From the NCBI RefSeq assembly GCF_030818905.1, contig NZ_JAUTAZ010000001.1:248001-312000 (forward strand): a stretch of DNA of 64,000 nt, read 5' to 3'. Shown here in pieces: positions 7,808-17,076 of the stretch (position 1 is its first letter; every line of letters starts with the position of its first letter). The stretch comes from Microbacterium sp. SORGH_AS_0888. GTDB lineage: Bacteria; Actinomycetota; Actinomycetes; Actinomycetales; Microbacteriaceae. The notes under the pieces were generated by a model. That model saw nothing but the letters and a program-made list of their open reading frames with translations. It did no database searches and had not been told where the DNA came from. A program made the position numbers and the translations under genes.

Positions 7808-9049
7808 GTGGACCTCGATCTGCTGTCACCGCCCGGTGCACGCGAGCCGTGGCGTGACGCGGGCTCCTACTGGGACGCCATGACCCGCGCCACGCACGAG
7901 CTGCCGGCGCCGGTCGCGGCGCTGAGCGCCGACGCACTGCGCTACAACGCGCTCGACATGCTCGTGCGTGCGGGCGGTGTGCCGGTGCGCGTCGCGAGCA
8001 AGTCGATCCGGGTCCGTGCGGTCCTCGACGCGCTGCTGCGGGTCCCGGGCTTCCGCGGCATTCTCGCCTTCACGCTCCCCGAGGCGCTCTGGCTCGCCTC
8101 CGCCGACGGCGGCGGGCACGACGACATCGTCGTCGGGTACCCGACCGTCGACCGAGCCGCGCTCGCTCGTCTGACCGCGGACGCGGAGGCTGCCGAGCGG
8201 ATCACGCTCATGGTCGACGACGCGGCGCAGCTCGACGTGCTCGACAGCGTCGCCGCGCCCGGAACGAGGCCCGAGATCCGTGTCGCGATCGACGCGGACG
8301 CCTCGTGGCGATCGTCCGTCCTCGGCCACGTCGGCGTGCGGCGGTCACCCGTGCACGACGCCGACGAGGTCGCACGGCTCGGGCGGACGGTCGCGGCGCG
8401 CGCCGGCGTGCGGCTCGTCGGACTCATGATGTACGAGGCGCAGATCGCGGGTCAGCCGGATGCCGCCGGCCCCGCGGATCCGGTGATCCGGTGGATGCAG
8501 CGCCGGTCGGCGGCGGAACTGCTCGATCGTCGCGCCGCCATCGTCGCCGCGCTCCACGACATCGCGCTGCTCGAGTTCGTGAACGGGGGAGGGACGGGCT
8601 CCCTCGAGGTGACCTCCGCGGACCCCGCTGTGACGGAGCTGACCGCCGGCAGCGGTCTGCTCGCCGGCCATCTCTTCTCGCACTATCGCGCGTTCGACCC
8701 GGCACCGGCGGCGGCGTTCGCGCTCGACGTCGTGCGCCGCCCGCTGCCGGACGTCGCGACGGTTCTGGGCGGCGGCTGGGTCGCCTCGGGCCCACCGCTC
8801 GCCTCCCGGCAGCCCGAGCCCGTCTGGCCGGCGGGGCTGCGGACGCTGGGCCGTGAGGGCACGGGCGAGGTGCAGACCCCGCTGTCGGGTGCGTCCGCGC
8901 GGTCGCTGCGGATCGGTGACCGCGTCTGGTTCCGTCACGCGAAGAGCGGCGAGCTGGCGGAGCGCGTCGACGCCTATGCGCTCGTGGACGACGACCGCGT
9001 CGTGGGATCCGTTCCCACCTATCGAGGCGAGGGGAAGGCGTTCCTGTGA
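7808..9049 (+). CDS. PLP-dependent amino acid aldolase/deaminase (D-threonine aldolase-like)
   Basis: Fold-type III PLP enzyme of 413 residues, related to alanine racemase and D-threonine aldolase. The cofactor lysine is K65 in RVASKSIRV. The C-terminal barrel holds a metal-binding-type motif (VWFRHAKSGELAERVD). Members cleave or deaminate D-3-hydroxy amino acids; the natural substrate here is unknown. The GTG at 7808 follows TACTCT (7796-7801) by exactly six bases, suggesting a leaderless transcript. The stop overlaps the next gene, a sugar-lactone oxidase, by four bases. This pair is common in Microbacteriaceae but its joint role is unclear. Confidence 0.85.
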   Translation: MDLDLLSPPGAREPWRDAGSYWDAMTRATHELPAPVAALSADALRYNALDMLVRAGGVPVRVASKSIRVRAVLDALLRVPGFRGILAFTLPEALWLASADGGGHDDIVVGYPTVDRAALARLTADAEAAERITLMVDDAAQLDVLDSVAAPGTRPEIRVAIDADASWRSSVLGHVGVRRSPVHDADEVARLGRTVAARAGVRLVGLMMYEAQIAGQPDAAGPADPVIRWMQRRSAAELLDRRAAIVAALHDIALLEFVNGGGTGSLEVTSADPAVTELTAGSGLLAGHLFSHYRAFDPAPAAAFALDVVRRPLPDVATVLGGGWVASGPPLASRQPEPVWPAGLRTLGREGTGEVQTPLSGASARSLRIGDRVWFRHAKSGELAERVDAYALVDDDRVVGSVPTYRGEGKAFL

Positions 9050-10359
9050 CGCGGCCCGGCGGCGTCTGGCGCAACTGGGCGCGCAGCGCCTCGGTGCGTC
9101 CGGTGAGGATCGAGTTCCCGGCCTCGACGGCCGCCGTGCAGCGCGCCGTCCGTGCGGCGGCGGCGCGCGGTCTGCCCGTCAAGGCGGTCGGCAGCGGTCA
9201 CAGCTTCAGCGAGATCGCCGTGGCCCCCGGCATCCTGCTCGACCTTCGCGACCTGACGGGCCTCGTATCGGTCGATCGCGAACGCCGCCGCGTGACGCTG
9301 CGCGCCGGCACGCGCCTGCGCCAGATCCCGCACCTGCTCGCCCCGTACGGCTGGGCGATGACGAACCTCGGCGACATCGACCGGCAGACGATCGCGGGCG
9401 CGATCTCCACCGGGACGCACGGCACGGGCGCCCGGTTCGGAGGGCTGTCGACGCAGGTCGTCGGCGTCACGGTGGTCACCGCGGACGGCGACCTGCTCCG
9501 CGTGGACGAGTCGCACGAGCCGGAGCTGCTCCCGGCGCTCGCGCTGAGCCTCGGAGCGCTCGGTGTCCTGGTCGAGGTCACGGTGCAGGTCGTGCCCGCC
9601 TTCCTCCTGCGCGCCGTCGAGCGACGGGAGGGGCTGGACGACCTCCTGCCGGAGCTGGCGGACCGTGCTGCGGGGGAGGACCACTTCGAGTTCTACTGGT
9701 TCCCGCGCACCGACGTCGCGCTCACCAAGAGCAACGCCCGGTTGCCGGAGAGCGAGCCGCGCCAGCCGCTGCCGCGGATCGGGGGCTGGATCGAGGACAC
9801 GGTCCTGTCCAATCACGCCTACCGTGCGATGTGCGCTGCGGCCGCCGCCGTCCCGGCACTGTCGACGCCGCTGGCACGCCTGGGCGCGCGCACGATCGGC
9901 GCCCGCACGTACACCGACCGGTCGCACCGTGTCTTCACCCAGGACCGCGACGTCCGGTTCCGTGAGATGGAGTACGCGGTGCCGGTCGAGCGTCTCCCCG
10001 CGGTGTTCGGCGCGTTGCGCGAGCTCGTCGACACCGAGCCCTGGCCCGTCTCGTTCCCCGTGGAGGTGCGCATCGCCGAGGGCGACGATCGGTGGATGTC
10101 GACGGCGTACGAGCGCGACAGCGGTTACATCGCCGTGCACAGGTACTGGCGGGAGGACCCGACGTCCTACTTCCGGGCCGTCGAGGAGCTCATGCAGGAG
10201 CACGACGGGCGTCCGCACTGGGGGAAGATGCACACGCTGGACGCCGCCGTCCTGCGCTCCCGCTATCCGCGATTCGACGATTTCCTCGCGGTGCGCGACC
10301 GTCTCGACCCGCAGCGCCGTTTCGCCAACGCCTATCTGGATCGCGTCCTGGGGCAGTGA
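9046..10359 (+). CDS. FAD-dependent D-arabinono-1,4-lactone oxidase family protein
   Basis: Flavoprotein of 437 residues of the vanillyl-alcohol-oxidase type. The FAD domain is N-terminal (GSGHSF at residues 49-54; THGTGARFGGLSTQVVG near 124-140). The ALO domain is C-terminal, with the typical HWGK at 391-394. Relatives oxidise aldonolactones (L-gulono-, D-arabinono-lactone) or alditols. It is translationally coupled to the upstream aldolase (GTGA overlap). No membrane anchor is seen. The exact sugar substrate is not predictable. Confidence 0.88.
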   Translation: MTRPGGVWRNWARSASVRPVRIEFPASTAAVQRAVRAAAARGLPVKAVGSGHSFSEIAVAPGILLDLRDLTGLVSVDRERRRVTLRAGTRLRQIPHLLAPYGWAMTNLGDIDRQTIAGAISTGTHGTGARFGGLSTQVVGVTVVTADGDLLRVDESHEPELLPALALSLGALGVLVEVTVQVVPAFLLRAVERREGLDDLLPELADRAAGEDHFEFYWFPRTDVALTKSNARLPESEPRQPLPRIGGWIEDTVLSNHAYRAMCAAAAAVPALSTPLARLGARTIGARTYTDRSHRVFTQDRDVRFREMEYAVPVERLPAVFGALRELVDTEPWPVSFPVEVRIAEGDDRWMSTAYERDSGYIAVHRYWREDPTSYFRAVEELMQEHDGRPHWGKMHTLDAAVLRSRYPRFDDFLAVRDRLDPQRRFANAYLDRVLGQ

Positions 10360-10408
10360 TCCCCGCGGAGCGTAGGATGCTCTCAACAGGGAACGGAGAA
10401 CACGGCAT

Positions 10409-10978
10409 ATGTGGGAATGGCTCATCCCGGTTCTGATCGTGGTCGCGCTCGTCGTGATCGTGGGCATCTACCTCTGGGCGACGTACAACTCGCTCGTTCA
10501 ACTCGCCGTCCGCGTCGACGAGGCCTGGAGCGACATCACCGTTCAGCTCAAGCGTCGCGCCGACCTCCTGCCGAACCTCATCGAGACGGTGAAGGGATAC
10601 GCGGCGCACGAGAAGGCCGTGTTCGAGAACGTCACCCAGGCCAGGGCCGAGACGATCAACGCGACGGGGCCCGCCTCGGCCGGAGTGGCGGAGGGGCACA
10701 TGCAGCAGGCGCTGAAGTCGTTGTTCGCCGTGGCGGAGGCCTACCCGCAGCTGCAGGCGAGCCAGAACTTCCTGCAGCTGCAGCAGCAGATCGTCGACAC
10801 GGAGGACAAGATCCAGGCCTCCCGCCGGTTCTACAACGGTGGCGTGCGCGAGCTCAACACGAAGATCAAGGTGTTCCCGAACAACCTGTTCGCGCGTCGG
10901 CTGGGGTTCTCGGAGCGTGAGTTCTTCGAGGTCGTCGACGGCGCGGCGATCGCCGAGCCGCCCCGCGTGCAGTTCTGA
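10409..10978 (+). CDS. LemA family protein
   Basis: Protein of 189 residues with an N-terminal transmembrane helix (about residues 5-27) followed by the LemA four-helix domain (YNSLVQLAVRVDEAWSDI, LKRRADLLPNLIETVKGYA, ARRFYNGGVRELN-type motif near 134). LemA proteins are membrane-anchored with unknown function and are often encoded next to an M48 protease, as here (22 bases upstream of 11000). TAGGAT at 10372-10377 could be its -10. ATG at 10409. Confidence 0.93.
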   Translation: MWEWLIPVLIVVALVVIVGIYLWATYNSLVQLAVRVDEAWSDITVQLKRRADLLPNLIETVKGYAAHEKAVFENVTQARAETINATGPASAGVAEGHMQQALKSLFAVAEAYPQLQASQNFLQLQQQIVDTEDKIQASRRFYNGGVRELNTKIKVFPNNLFARRLGFSEREFFEVVDGAAIAEPPRVQF

Positions 10979-10999
10979 TCCGGGCCGGCTGAGGCTGGC

Positions 11000-11887
11000 G
11001 TGTATTCAGCGATCGCGCGGAACAAGCGCAACACCTGGTTCATCCTCATCGGATTCCTCCTGCTGCTGGCCGCCATCGGCCTGCTGGCGGGATGGCTCGC
11101 CGGCAACAACTGGTGGCTCACCGCGATCATCCTCGTCTTCGCGGCGGGGTACGCGGTCGTGCAGTACTTCGCCGCCGACAGGGAGGCCCTCGCCCTGGCG
11201 GGCGCGGTAGAGGTGTCGCAGACAGATGCGCCGCGCTACTACCGGCTCGTGGAGAACCTCTGCATCGCGACGGGGACCCCGATGCCGCGTCTCTACGTGG
11301 TCGAGGACGCCGCGCCCAACGCGTTCGCCATGGGCCGGACGCCCGAGAAGGCCGCGATCACGGTCACGACCGGGCTCTTCGAGAGCATGACGGACCGCGA
11401 GCTGGAGGGAGTGCTCGGACACGAGCTCGGACACATCCGCAACTACGACATCCGCGTCTCCCTGATCGTGTTCGGCCTGGTCGTGGCCGTCGGGATCGTC
11501 GCCGACATGCTCCTGCGGTTCGCCTTCTTCGGCGGTGCCCGCCGCAGCGGCAACAACCAGGCGCAGGTGATCTTCCTCGTGTTCGGTGTCATCGCCGCGC
11601 TGGTGGCGCCCTTGATCGCGGGAGCCGTGCAGGCGGCGATCTCGCGGCAGCGCGAGTACCTCGCGGACGCGACGAGCGCCCTCACGACCCGGGACCCGGA
11701 GGGACTGGCCTCGGCGCTCCAGAAGCTCCAGGAGCACGGTGCGCCGCTGCAGCGGGCGAACACCTCGATGGCGCACCTCTGGATCGCGGACCCGCTCCGG
11801 CCCGGCGCCCTCTCGCGGATGTTCGCGACACATCCGCCGCTCGCGGACCGCATCGAACGGCTCCACGAGATGGGCGGACGGTTCTAG
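11000..11887 (+). CDS. M48 family zinc metalloprotease (HtpX-like)
   Basis: Membrane protease of 295 residues. It has two N-terminal transmembrane helices (about 13-33 and 37-57), the zinc site H141-E-L-G-H145, two more hydrophobic segments (about 154-172 and 189-212) and the third ligand E219 in QREYLAD. HtpX-type enzymes degrade misfolded membrane proteins. The GTG at 11000 gives the expected short N-terminus. It is paired with LemA upstream. Confidence 0.93.
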   Translation: MYSAIARNKRNTWFILIGFLLLLAAIGLLAGWLAGNNWWLTAIILVFAAGYAVVQYFAADREALALAGAVEVSQTDAPRYYRLVENLCIATGTPMPRLYVVEDAAPNAFAMGRTPEKAAITVTTGLFESMTDRELEGVLGHELGHIRNYDIRVSLIVFGLVVAVGIVADMLLRFAFFGGARRSGNNQAQVIFLVFGVIAALVAPLIAGAVQAAISRQREYLADATSALTTRDPEGLASALQKLQEHGAPLQRANTSMAHLWIADPLRPGALSRMFATHPPLADRIERLHEMGGRF

Positions 11888-11894
11888 CCGACCG

Positions 11895-11919
11895 GACGCC
11901 GCGGCCGGCGGCCGGCGTC
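11895..11919. terminator. Probable convergent terminator
   Basis: GACGCCG (11895-11901) pairs with CGGCGTC (11913-11919) in the 32-base gap between the convergent M48 gene and the glycosylase-like gene, with GC-rich sequence between the arms. The stem is short (7 pairs), so confidence is limited. Confidence 0.4.
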
Positions 11920-13176
11920 TCAGGCAGTCGCGGGCTCGTCCGCGGCCAACGCGACCGGCTCGGGACCCGCCTCGTGACGTTCGGCATCGGGCAGTGCCCG
12001 GGCCAGGTCCTCGACCGCGTCGCCCCAGCGCGAGATCGAGATGCCCGACAGGCCCTGCCAGGCCGCCGCGTCGCGCAGGACGCCGGCGAGCCGCTCGGCG
12101 GCGTCCTGCGGCCGGGCGCGCTCCCACCAGGCCGACTGCACCCGCAGCACCGAGCCGGCGCGGTCCGCCTTCAGATCGACGCGGCCGACGACGTCGTCGC
12201 CCAGGACGACCGGGAGCGAGTAGTAGCCGAACCGGCGCTTCGCCGCCGGCGTGTAGATCTCGATGCGGTAGTCGAAGTCGAACAGCCGCTCGGCGCGCGG
12301 ACGGAACCACACGACCGGATCGAACGGTGTGAGCACGGTCGCGGCGTCGAGCGCGCGCGGCACGCTCGCCTCGCGGTGGAGCCAGGCGCCGCGGCGCCAC
12401 CCCTCGACCTCCACCGGCTGCAGCACGCCCTCGCGCTCGAGGTCGGCGACGACCGCGGCCGTCGTGCGCTGGTCGCCGAGGCGCCAGTAGTCGTCGAGGT
12501 CGGCGACCGTCGCGACGCCCGAGGCGCGTGCGGCGCGCTCGACGAGCACGCGGAGCGCGTCGGCGCGCTCGACGTGCCGATCGATCACGGTCGCCGGCAG
12601 GACGTCGGCGGCGAGGCCGTAGACCCGCTCGAATCCGCGGCGCCCCGCGATGGCGACCTCGCCCGTGAACCAGAGGTACTCCAGCGCGCTCTTGACGGCG
12701 CTCCAGTCCCACCACGGGCCCCGCGGGGTCCGCAGTGCGTCCTGCTCGATCTGCGCGGGGCGCACCGGTCCGCGCTCGGCGAGCTCGTCACGCACCCAGG
12801 CCAGCGTCTGGTCGGACACGGAGAACCAGCCCTTCTGCTCGTGCCGCTCGCGGTGCTCCGCCATCCGGAAGCGGAAGAGCGGCCAGTCCTCCGCCGCGAT
12901 GAACGCGGCCTGATGGGCCCAGAACTCGACGTACGGGGAGCGCCGGGAGAAGGCGAGGCGGTCGAGGCGGTCGCGGTCGTAGGGCCCGAGCCGCGAGAAG
13001 AGCGGCATGTAGTGCGAACGCGCGAAGACGTTGACGGAGTCGATCTGCAGCACCGACATGCGGCCGAGCTCCCGATGAAGGTGACGATCGGTGACGCGGG
13101 ACACGCGGCTCGAGCCGACTCCCTGAGCGGAGAGGGCGACGCGGCGGGCCTGGGACCGGGAGAGTCGAGTGCGCAC
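11920..13176 (-). CDS. AlkX/YcaQ-like DNA glycosylase family protein (HTH_42)
   Basis: Protein of 418 residues of the AlkZ/YcaQ family of three-winged-helix DNA glycosylases. The catalytic-type Q-phi-D motif appears near the N-terminus as LQIDSVNVFARSHYMP, followed by the FxxxGPYD region. QID rather than QxQ places it with YcaQ (AlkX), which opens interstrand crosslinks, rather than with AlkZ. The GTG at 13176 follows TAAGCT (minus strand, 13184-13189) by seven bases, which suggests leaderless expression. It lies alone, convergent with the M48 gene and divergent from the AI-2E permease. Confidence 0.85.
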   Translation of the reverse strand: MRTRLSRSQARRVALSAQGVGSSRVSRVTDRHLHRELGRMSVLQIDSVNVFARSHYMPLFSRLGPYDRDRLDRLAFSRRSPYVEFWAHQAAFIAAEDWPLFRFRMAEHRERHEQKGWFSVSDQTLAWVRDELAERGPVRPAQIEQDALRTPRGPWWDWSAVKSALEYLWFTGEVAIAGRRGFERVYGLAADVLPATVIDRHVERADALRVLVERAARASGVATVADLDDYWRLGDQRTTAAVVADLEREGVLQPVEVEGWRRGAWLHREASVPRALDAATVLTPFDPVVWFRPRAERLFDFDYRIEIYTPAAKRRFGYYSLPVVLGDDVVGRVDLKADRAGSVLRVQSAWWERARPQDAAERLAGVLRDAAAWQGLSGISISRWGDAVEDLARALPDAERHEAGPEPVALAADEPATA

Positions 13177-13281
13177 GAGCGCAAGCTTAGGCAGGGCCGC
13201 GGACACCGACCGCGACGACCGCGCCGGGCAACCGGCGTGACGTCGTCGGTCCTGAGCGTGCGCCGGATCTAGACTGGCCGG

Positions 13282-14469
13282 ATGAGCGATCCGGACCAGA
13301 AGAGCCGAGGATCGCTCTTCGACGCGCTCCGCGCCCGCACGGTCTCGACCGACGTGACGGACGCCGTCCCCCGTGGGCTGCGGGTGGCCACGGCGTTCGC
13401 GTGGCGCTTCATCGTCCTCGCCGTCGCAGCCGGCATCGCCGTCTGGCTCGTGATCCAGCTGAAGATGCTCGTCATCCCGCTCCTGATCGCGATCCTCGTC
13501 GCCGCGCTCGTCTGGCCCGGCTTCACGTGGATGCTGCGGCACCGGCTCCCGCGATGGCTCGCGATCGTCATCGCGCTCATCGGCACGATCGCGATCGTGT
13601 CCGGCCTGTTCTGGCTCGCGATCTGGCAGATCACCCGTGAGTGGGGCTCCGTGCAGGCGCGTACGGTGGCGGCCGTGGGCGAGCTGCGCGCCTACCTCGT
13701 CGACGGCCCGCTGCACCTGACGACCGCGCAGATCGACGACTACCTGCGTCAGGCGTTCGCCCTCGTGCAGCAGCAGGCCGAGCTGCTGTGGTCGGGCGCC
13801 CTCGCGATCGGGTCCACGGTCGGTCACGTCGCGACCGGGGCGCTGCTCGCCGTCTTCATCCTCCTGTGCATCCTGGCGGACGGCGGCGGGATCTGGCGGT
13901 GGACCACCCGTCTCTTCCCGGAGCGCTCGCGCGCCGCCGTCGACGGTGCCGCGCGCGCGGGCTGGGTGACGGTGGTGAACTACGCCCGCACGCAGCTGCT
14001 GGTCGCCACGATCGACGCGATCGGGATCGGCCTGGGCGCCTTCCTGCTGGGGGTCCCGCTCGCGATCCCGGTCGCCGTCCTGGTCTTCCTGGGCGCTTTC
14101 GTGCCCATCGTGGGGGCCGTCCTCACGGGCGCGATCGCGGTGTTCCTCGCCCTCGTCTACAACGGTGTGTGGATCGCGGTCTGGATGCTTGTGGTCGTGC
14201 TCGCGGTGCAGCAGCTCGAAGGACACGTCCTCCAGCCGCTCCTCATGGGCTCGGCCGTGAAGGTCCACCCGCTCGCCGTGGTCCTGGTGGTCGCCGGCGG
14301 CGCGCTCATCGGGGGCATCCCGGGCGCCCTGTTCGCCGTGCCGCTCGCCGCCTTCGTCAACGTCGCCGCCGTCCACCTCGCCAGCCGCGCGTGGGAGACG
14401 GGGGAGCGACCCGACCCCCACGATCTCATCTGGAGCACCGTTCCCCGACAGAGGAGGAAGAGGGCGTGA
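13282..14469 (+). CDS. AI-2E transporter family permease
   Basis: Polytopic membrane protein of 395 residues with the family pattern of paired N-terminal helices (about 37-75), a soluble stretch with few hydrophobic residues (about 120-165), and conserved C-terminal motifs such as LEGHVLQPLLMG and HPLAVVLVVAGG. The family covers autoinducer-2 exporters but also sodium/proton and other antiporters, so the cargo is unknown. TAGACT (13270-13275) sits six bases before the ATG, indicating a leaderless start. It overlaps ilvA by four bases. Confidence 0.88.
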   Translation: MSDPDQKSRGSLFDALRARTVSTDVTDAVPRGLRVATAFAWRFIVLAVAAGIAVWLVIQLKMLVIPLLIAILVAALVWPGFTWMLRHRLPRWLAIVIALIGTIAIVSGLFWLAIWQITREWGSVQARTVAAVGELRAYLVDGPLHLTTAQIDDYLRQAFALVQQQAELLWSGALAIGSTVGHVATGALLAVFILLCILADGGGIWRWTTRLFPERSRAAVDGAARAGWVTVVNYARTQLLVATIDAIGIGLGAFLLGVPLAIPVAVLVFLGAFVPIVGAVLTGAIAVFLALVYNGVWIAVWMLVVVLAVQQLEGHVLQPLLMGSAVKVHPLAVVLVVAGGALIGGIPGALFAVPLAAFVNVAAVHLASRAWETGERPDPHDLIWSTVPRQRRKRA

Positions 14470-15692
14470 ACCTGCCCACACTCGCCGATTTCGAAGACGC
14501 CGCCGCCGTCCTGGCGCCGCACATCAACCACACCCCGCTCGAGACCTCGGAGTACCTGTCCGAGGTCCTCGGCGTCCCCGTGCACCTCAAGCTCGAGAAC
14601 CTGCAGCGCACGGGCTCCTTCAAGATCCGCGGCGCCGCGTACCGGCTCTCGCGGCTCACCGCCGAGGAGCGCGCCCGCGGGGTCGTCGCCGCCTCCGCGG
14701 GCAACCACGCGCAGGGGGTCGCACGCGCCGCGCAGCGGCTCGGCATCCCCGCGACCATCTTCATGCCGCTCGGAGTCCCCGTGCCCAAGCTGCTCGCGAC
14801 CCGCGGATACGGGGCCGAGGTCGTGCTGGAGGGTGACACGGTCGAGACACCGCTGCGTCTCGCGGCCGAGTTCGCCGAGCGCACGGGGGCGGTCCTCATC
14901 CCGCCCTACGACCACCGCGACATCGTGGTCGGACAGGGCACGCTGGGCCTCGAGCTGTGGGACGACGTGCCCGACGTCGACACGGTGCTGGTCGGCATCG
15001 GGGGCGGCGGGCTCATCGCCGGGGTCGCCACCGCGCTCAAGGCGCGCGCCGCGGCCGCCGGCCGCACGATCCGCGTCATCGGCGTGCAGGCCGCGAACTC
15101 CGCCGCCTACCCCGCCTCCCTCGCCGCAGGCGCGCCGCTGCAGGTCGCCACGACGCCCACGATCGCCGACGGCATCGCGGTCGCACGGCCCGGCGACATC
15201 CCGTTCGAGATCATCGAGCGGGTGGTCGACGATGTCGTCACCGTCACCGATGACGACATCGCGCGCGCGATCCTCGTGCTCCTGGAGCGCGCCAAGCTCG
15301 TCGTGGAGCCCGCGGGTGCGGTCGGCGTGGCCGCGATCCTCACGGGACGCGTGCAGGCGTCGGGGCCCACGGTCTCGATCCTCTCGGGCGGCAACATCGA
15401 CCCGCTGCTCCTGCAGCGCGTCGTCGCGCACGGCCTCACCGCATCCGCCCGCTACATGACCCTGCAGATCCCGCTGCCCGACCGGCCGGGACAGCTCGCC
15501 CGGGTGTCGGAGCTGCTCGCGTCCGTCGGCGCGAACGTCATCGAGGTCCTGCACACCCGGCACGGGCACGGGCTGCAGATCAGCGAGGTCATCCTGCAGC
15601 TGAGCGTCGAGACACGGGGTGAGGACCACCGCGTCCAGGTGCTGCGAGCGCTGCAGGATGCGGGCTACGAGCCCGCCGTCGTGCCCGACTGA
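14466..15692 (+). CDS. ilvA: Threonine ammonia-lyase
   Basis: PLP enzyme of 408 residues that deaminates threonine to 2-oxobutanoate, feeding isoleucine synthesis or threonine breakdown. The cofactor lysine is K53 in GSFKIRGA, followed by the SAGNHAQG phosphate loop and a glycine-rich GIGGGGLI. A single ACT domain occupies about residues 325-408 (LPDRPGQLARVSELLASVGAN), the layout of the short forms rather than the long E. coli IlvA. GTG start overlapping the previous stop. A hairpin overlaps its 3' end. Confidence 0.93.
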   Translation: MNLPTLADFEDAAAVLAPHINHTPLETSEYLSEVLGVPVHLKLENLQRTGSFKIRGAAYRLSRLTAEERARGVVAASAGNHAQGVARAAQRLGIPATIFMPLGVPVPKLLATRGYGAEVVLEGDTVETPLRLAAEFAERTGAVLIPPYDHRDIVVGQGTLGLELWDDVPDVDTVLVGIGGGGLIAGVATALKARAAAAGRTIRVIGVQAANSAAYPASLAAGAPLQVATTPTIADGIAVARPGDIPFEIIERVVDDVVTVTDDDIARAILVLLERAKLVVEPAGAVGVAAILTGRVQASGPTVSILSGGNIDPLLLQRVVAHGLTASARYMTLQIPLPDRPGQLARVSELLASVGANVIEVLHTRHGHGLQISEVILQLSVETRGEDHRVQVLRALQDAGYEPAVVPD

Positions 15693-15706
15693 GCGGCACG
15701 ACGGCG
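15674..15706. terminator. Terminator between ilvA and greA (convergent)
   Basis: Perfect 12-base-pair stem (15674-15685 with 15695-15706, CGCCGTCGTGCC) with a nine-base loop that contains the ilvA stop codon. greA ends at 15711 on the other strand, so the hairpin can serve both. Confidence 0.65.
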
Positions 15707-15710
15707 CAGC

Positions 15711-16202
15711 TTACTGCCCGCTGTAGGTCTCGACCTTGAGGACGGTGACGGCGATCTCGCGGCCGTTCGGCGCCGTGTAGGAGGTGCTGTCGCCCTCCTT
15801 GAGGCCGAGGATCGCGGACCCGAGGGGCGAGGCCTCGCTGTAGACGTCGAGCTCGGAGTTCGCGGCGATCTCCCGGTTGCCGAGGAGGAACACCTCTTCG
15901 CCGCCGGCGATCGTGGCGGTGATGACGGTGCCGGGCTCGACGACGCCCGTGCTCGTGGGGGCTTCGCCCACCTTCGCGTTCTTGAGCAGTGCCTGGAGCG
16001 TGCGGATGCGGGCCTCCTGCTTGCCCTGCTCGTCCTTCGCGGCGTGGTACCCGCCGTTCTCCTTCAGGTCGCCCTCCTCGCGGGCGGCCTCGATGCGCTT
16101 GGCGATCTCTTCGCGGCCGGTCGTGGAGAGGTGCTCCAGCTCCGCCACCAGACGGTCGTACGCGTCCTGGGTGAGGAAGGTCACCGGGGCTTCTTCGGAC
16201 AC
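15711..16202 (-). CDS. greA: Transcription elongation factor GreA
   Basis: Protein of 163 residues. The N-terminal coiled-coil domain carries the family signature around EEGDLKENGGYHAAKDEQ (about residues 45-62) with the acidic tip that enters the polymerase secondary channel, and the C-terminal FKBP-like domain runs to the end (SPLGSAILGLKEGD). GreA stimulates RNA cleavage by stalled RNA polymerase. The GTG at 16202 follows the strong site GAAGGAGGAG. Confidence 0.95.
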   Translation of the reverse strand: MSEEAPVTFLTQDAYDRLVAELEHLSTTGREEIAKRIEAAREEGDLKENGGYHAAKDEQGKQEARIRTLQALLKNAKVGEAPTSTGVVEPGTVITATIAGGEEVFLLGNREIAANSELDVYSEASPLGSAILGLKEGDSTSYTAPNGREIAVTVLKVETYSGQ

Positions 16203-16252
16203 AGGCGTCTCCTCCTTCGGGGAAGCCCCTGAGCGGGGCGTGTGAAAGCCGA

Positions 16253-16279
16253 GACGCCCCGGCGGATGACCGGGGCGTC
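16253..16279 (-). terminator. Terminator downstream of the DUF4307 gene
   Basis: Perfect 10-base-pair stem (GACGCCCCGG at 16253-16262 with 16270-16279) and a seven-base loop, between the end of the DUF4307 gene and greA on the same strand. It would separate the two transcripts. Confidence 0.65.
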
Positions 16280-16297
16280 GTCTGTGGTCCCGACAGG

Positions 16298-16690
16298 CTA
16301 CGGCACCCAGCACGAGTTGACCAAACCGGTCGTCGCCTCGGCGACGACCGGCACGGTCTCGGTGAACGCCTGCGAGTGCGCGTCGGATGCGGGGTATTCG
16401 ACGACCTTCCAGCCCACCACGCCGTGATCGGTGTCCTGCGCCTCGAGGACACAGGCGATCGGCGAGCCCGCCGGCGCCGTCACCTGGAACGTCACCGTCA
16501 CGGTATGCGCGTCGATCAGCTCGAAGCCGGTCGTCGTCGCATCCGTCGCCGCGACCGTGGACGACCACGCGAACCAGCCGGCCACGGCGATCGCGACGGC
16601 GACTGCGACGGTCGTGAACCACACCCAGAACCGGCGGCTGCGGGGAGTTCTGCCGTAGCGCTCGTCGAGCATCTGCTGCGTGGTCGTCAT
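16298..16690 (-). CDS. DUF4307 membrane protein
   Basis: Protein of 130 residues with one transmembrane helix at about 20-42 (FWVWFTTVAVAVAIAVAGWF) after a basic N-terminus (MLDERYGRTPRSRR), then an extracytoplasmic beta-rich domain with two cysteines (IACVLEAQ and the C-terminal NSCWVP) that may form a disulfide. This is the DUF4307 family of actinobacteria, function unknown. ATG at 16690 preceded by GGGAGC. A terminator follows. Confidence 0.85.
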   Translation of the reverse strand: MTTTQQMLDERYGRTPRSRRFWVWFTTVAVAVAIAVAGWFAWSSTVAATDATTTGFELIDAHTVTVTFQVTAPAGSPIACVLEAQDTDHGVVGWKVVEYPASDAHSQAFTETVPVVAEATTGLVNSCWVP

Positions 16691-16770
16691 GGCGCTCCCT
16701 GTCGGGAATTAGGCTGGAGCTTCCAGGCTATGCGCTCCCGTGCGCGTCGACGTGCAGAACAGAGGTCACG

Positions 16771-17070
16771 ATGCATCTTCTCGTGTGGGCCGCAGCGGTG
16801 ACGCCGTCACCGAGCGACACTCCGGACGTCGACGCCAACCTGGTCACGCCGGGTCCGTGGGGCTTCGCCGTCATGGCGGTCCTGGGCGTGGCGGTGATCC
16901 TCCTCGTGGTCGACATGCTCCGCCGCATCCGTCGCGCGCGCTACCGCTCGGAGGTGATCGAGGACCTCGACGCCGAGCTGTCCGCGAAGGACGCCGGGGG
17001 AGCGGATGCCGCGTCCCGGCCCGCAGAGCAGGACCGCGGCGGCGATCAGGACGCCCGTCCGCGCGCGTAG
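16771..17070 (+). CDS. Small conserved membrane protein
   Basis: Protein of 99 residues with one strong transmembrane helix (about 32-48, FAVMAVLGVAVILLVVDML), a basic stop-transfer RRIRRARYRSE and a charged, disordered C-terminus. No characterised family recognised. The ATG at 16771 is preceded by a purine-rich AGAGG about eight bases upstream. It is divergent from the DUF4307 gene and convergent with the hemolysin III gene. Confidence 0.7.
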   Translation: MHLLVWAAAVTPSPSDTPDVDANLVTPGPWGFAVMAVLGVAVILLVVDMLRRIRRARYRSEVIEDLDAELSAKDAGGADAASRPAEQDRGGDQDARPRA

Positions 17071-17076
17071 CCGTCC

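Noticed and set aside
11920..14481. An 853-codon minus frame reading through the glycosylase and across the AI-2E gene
   Set aside because: Only the last 418 codons (from GTG 13176) match a protein family; the upstream part is antisense to the AI-2E permease gene.
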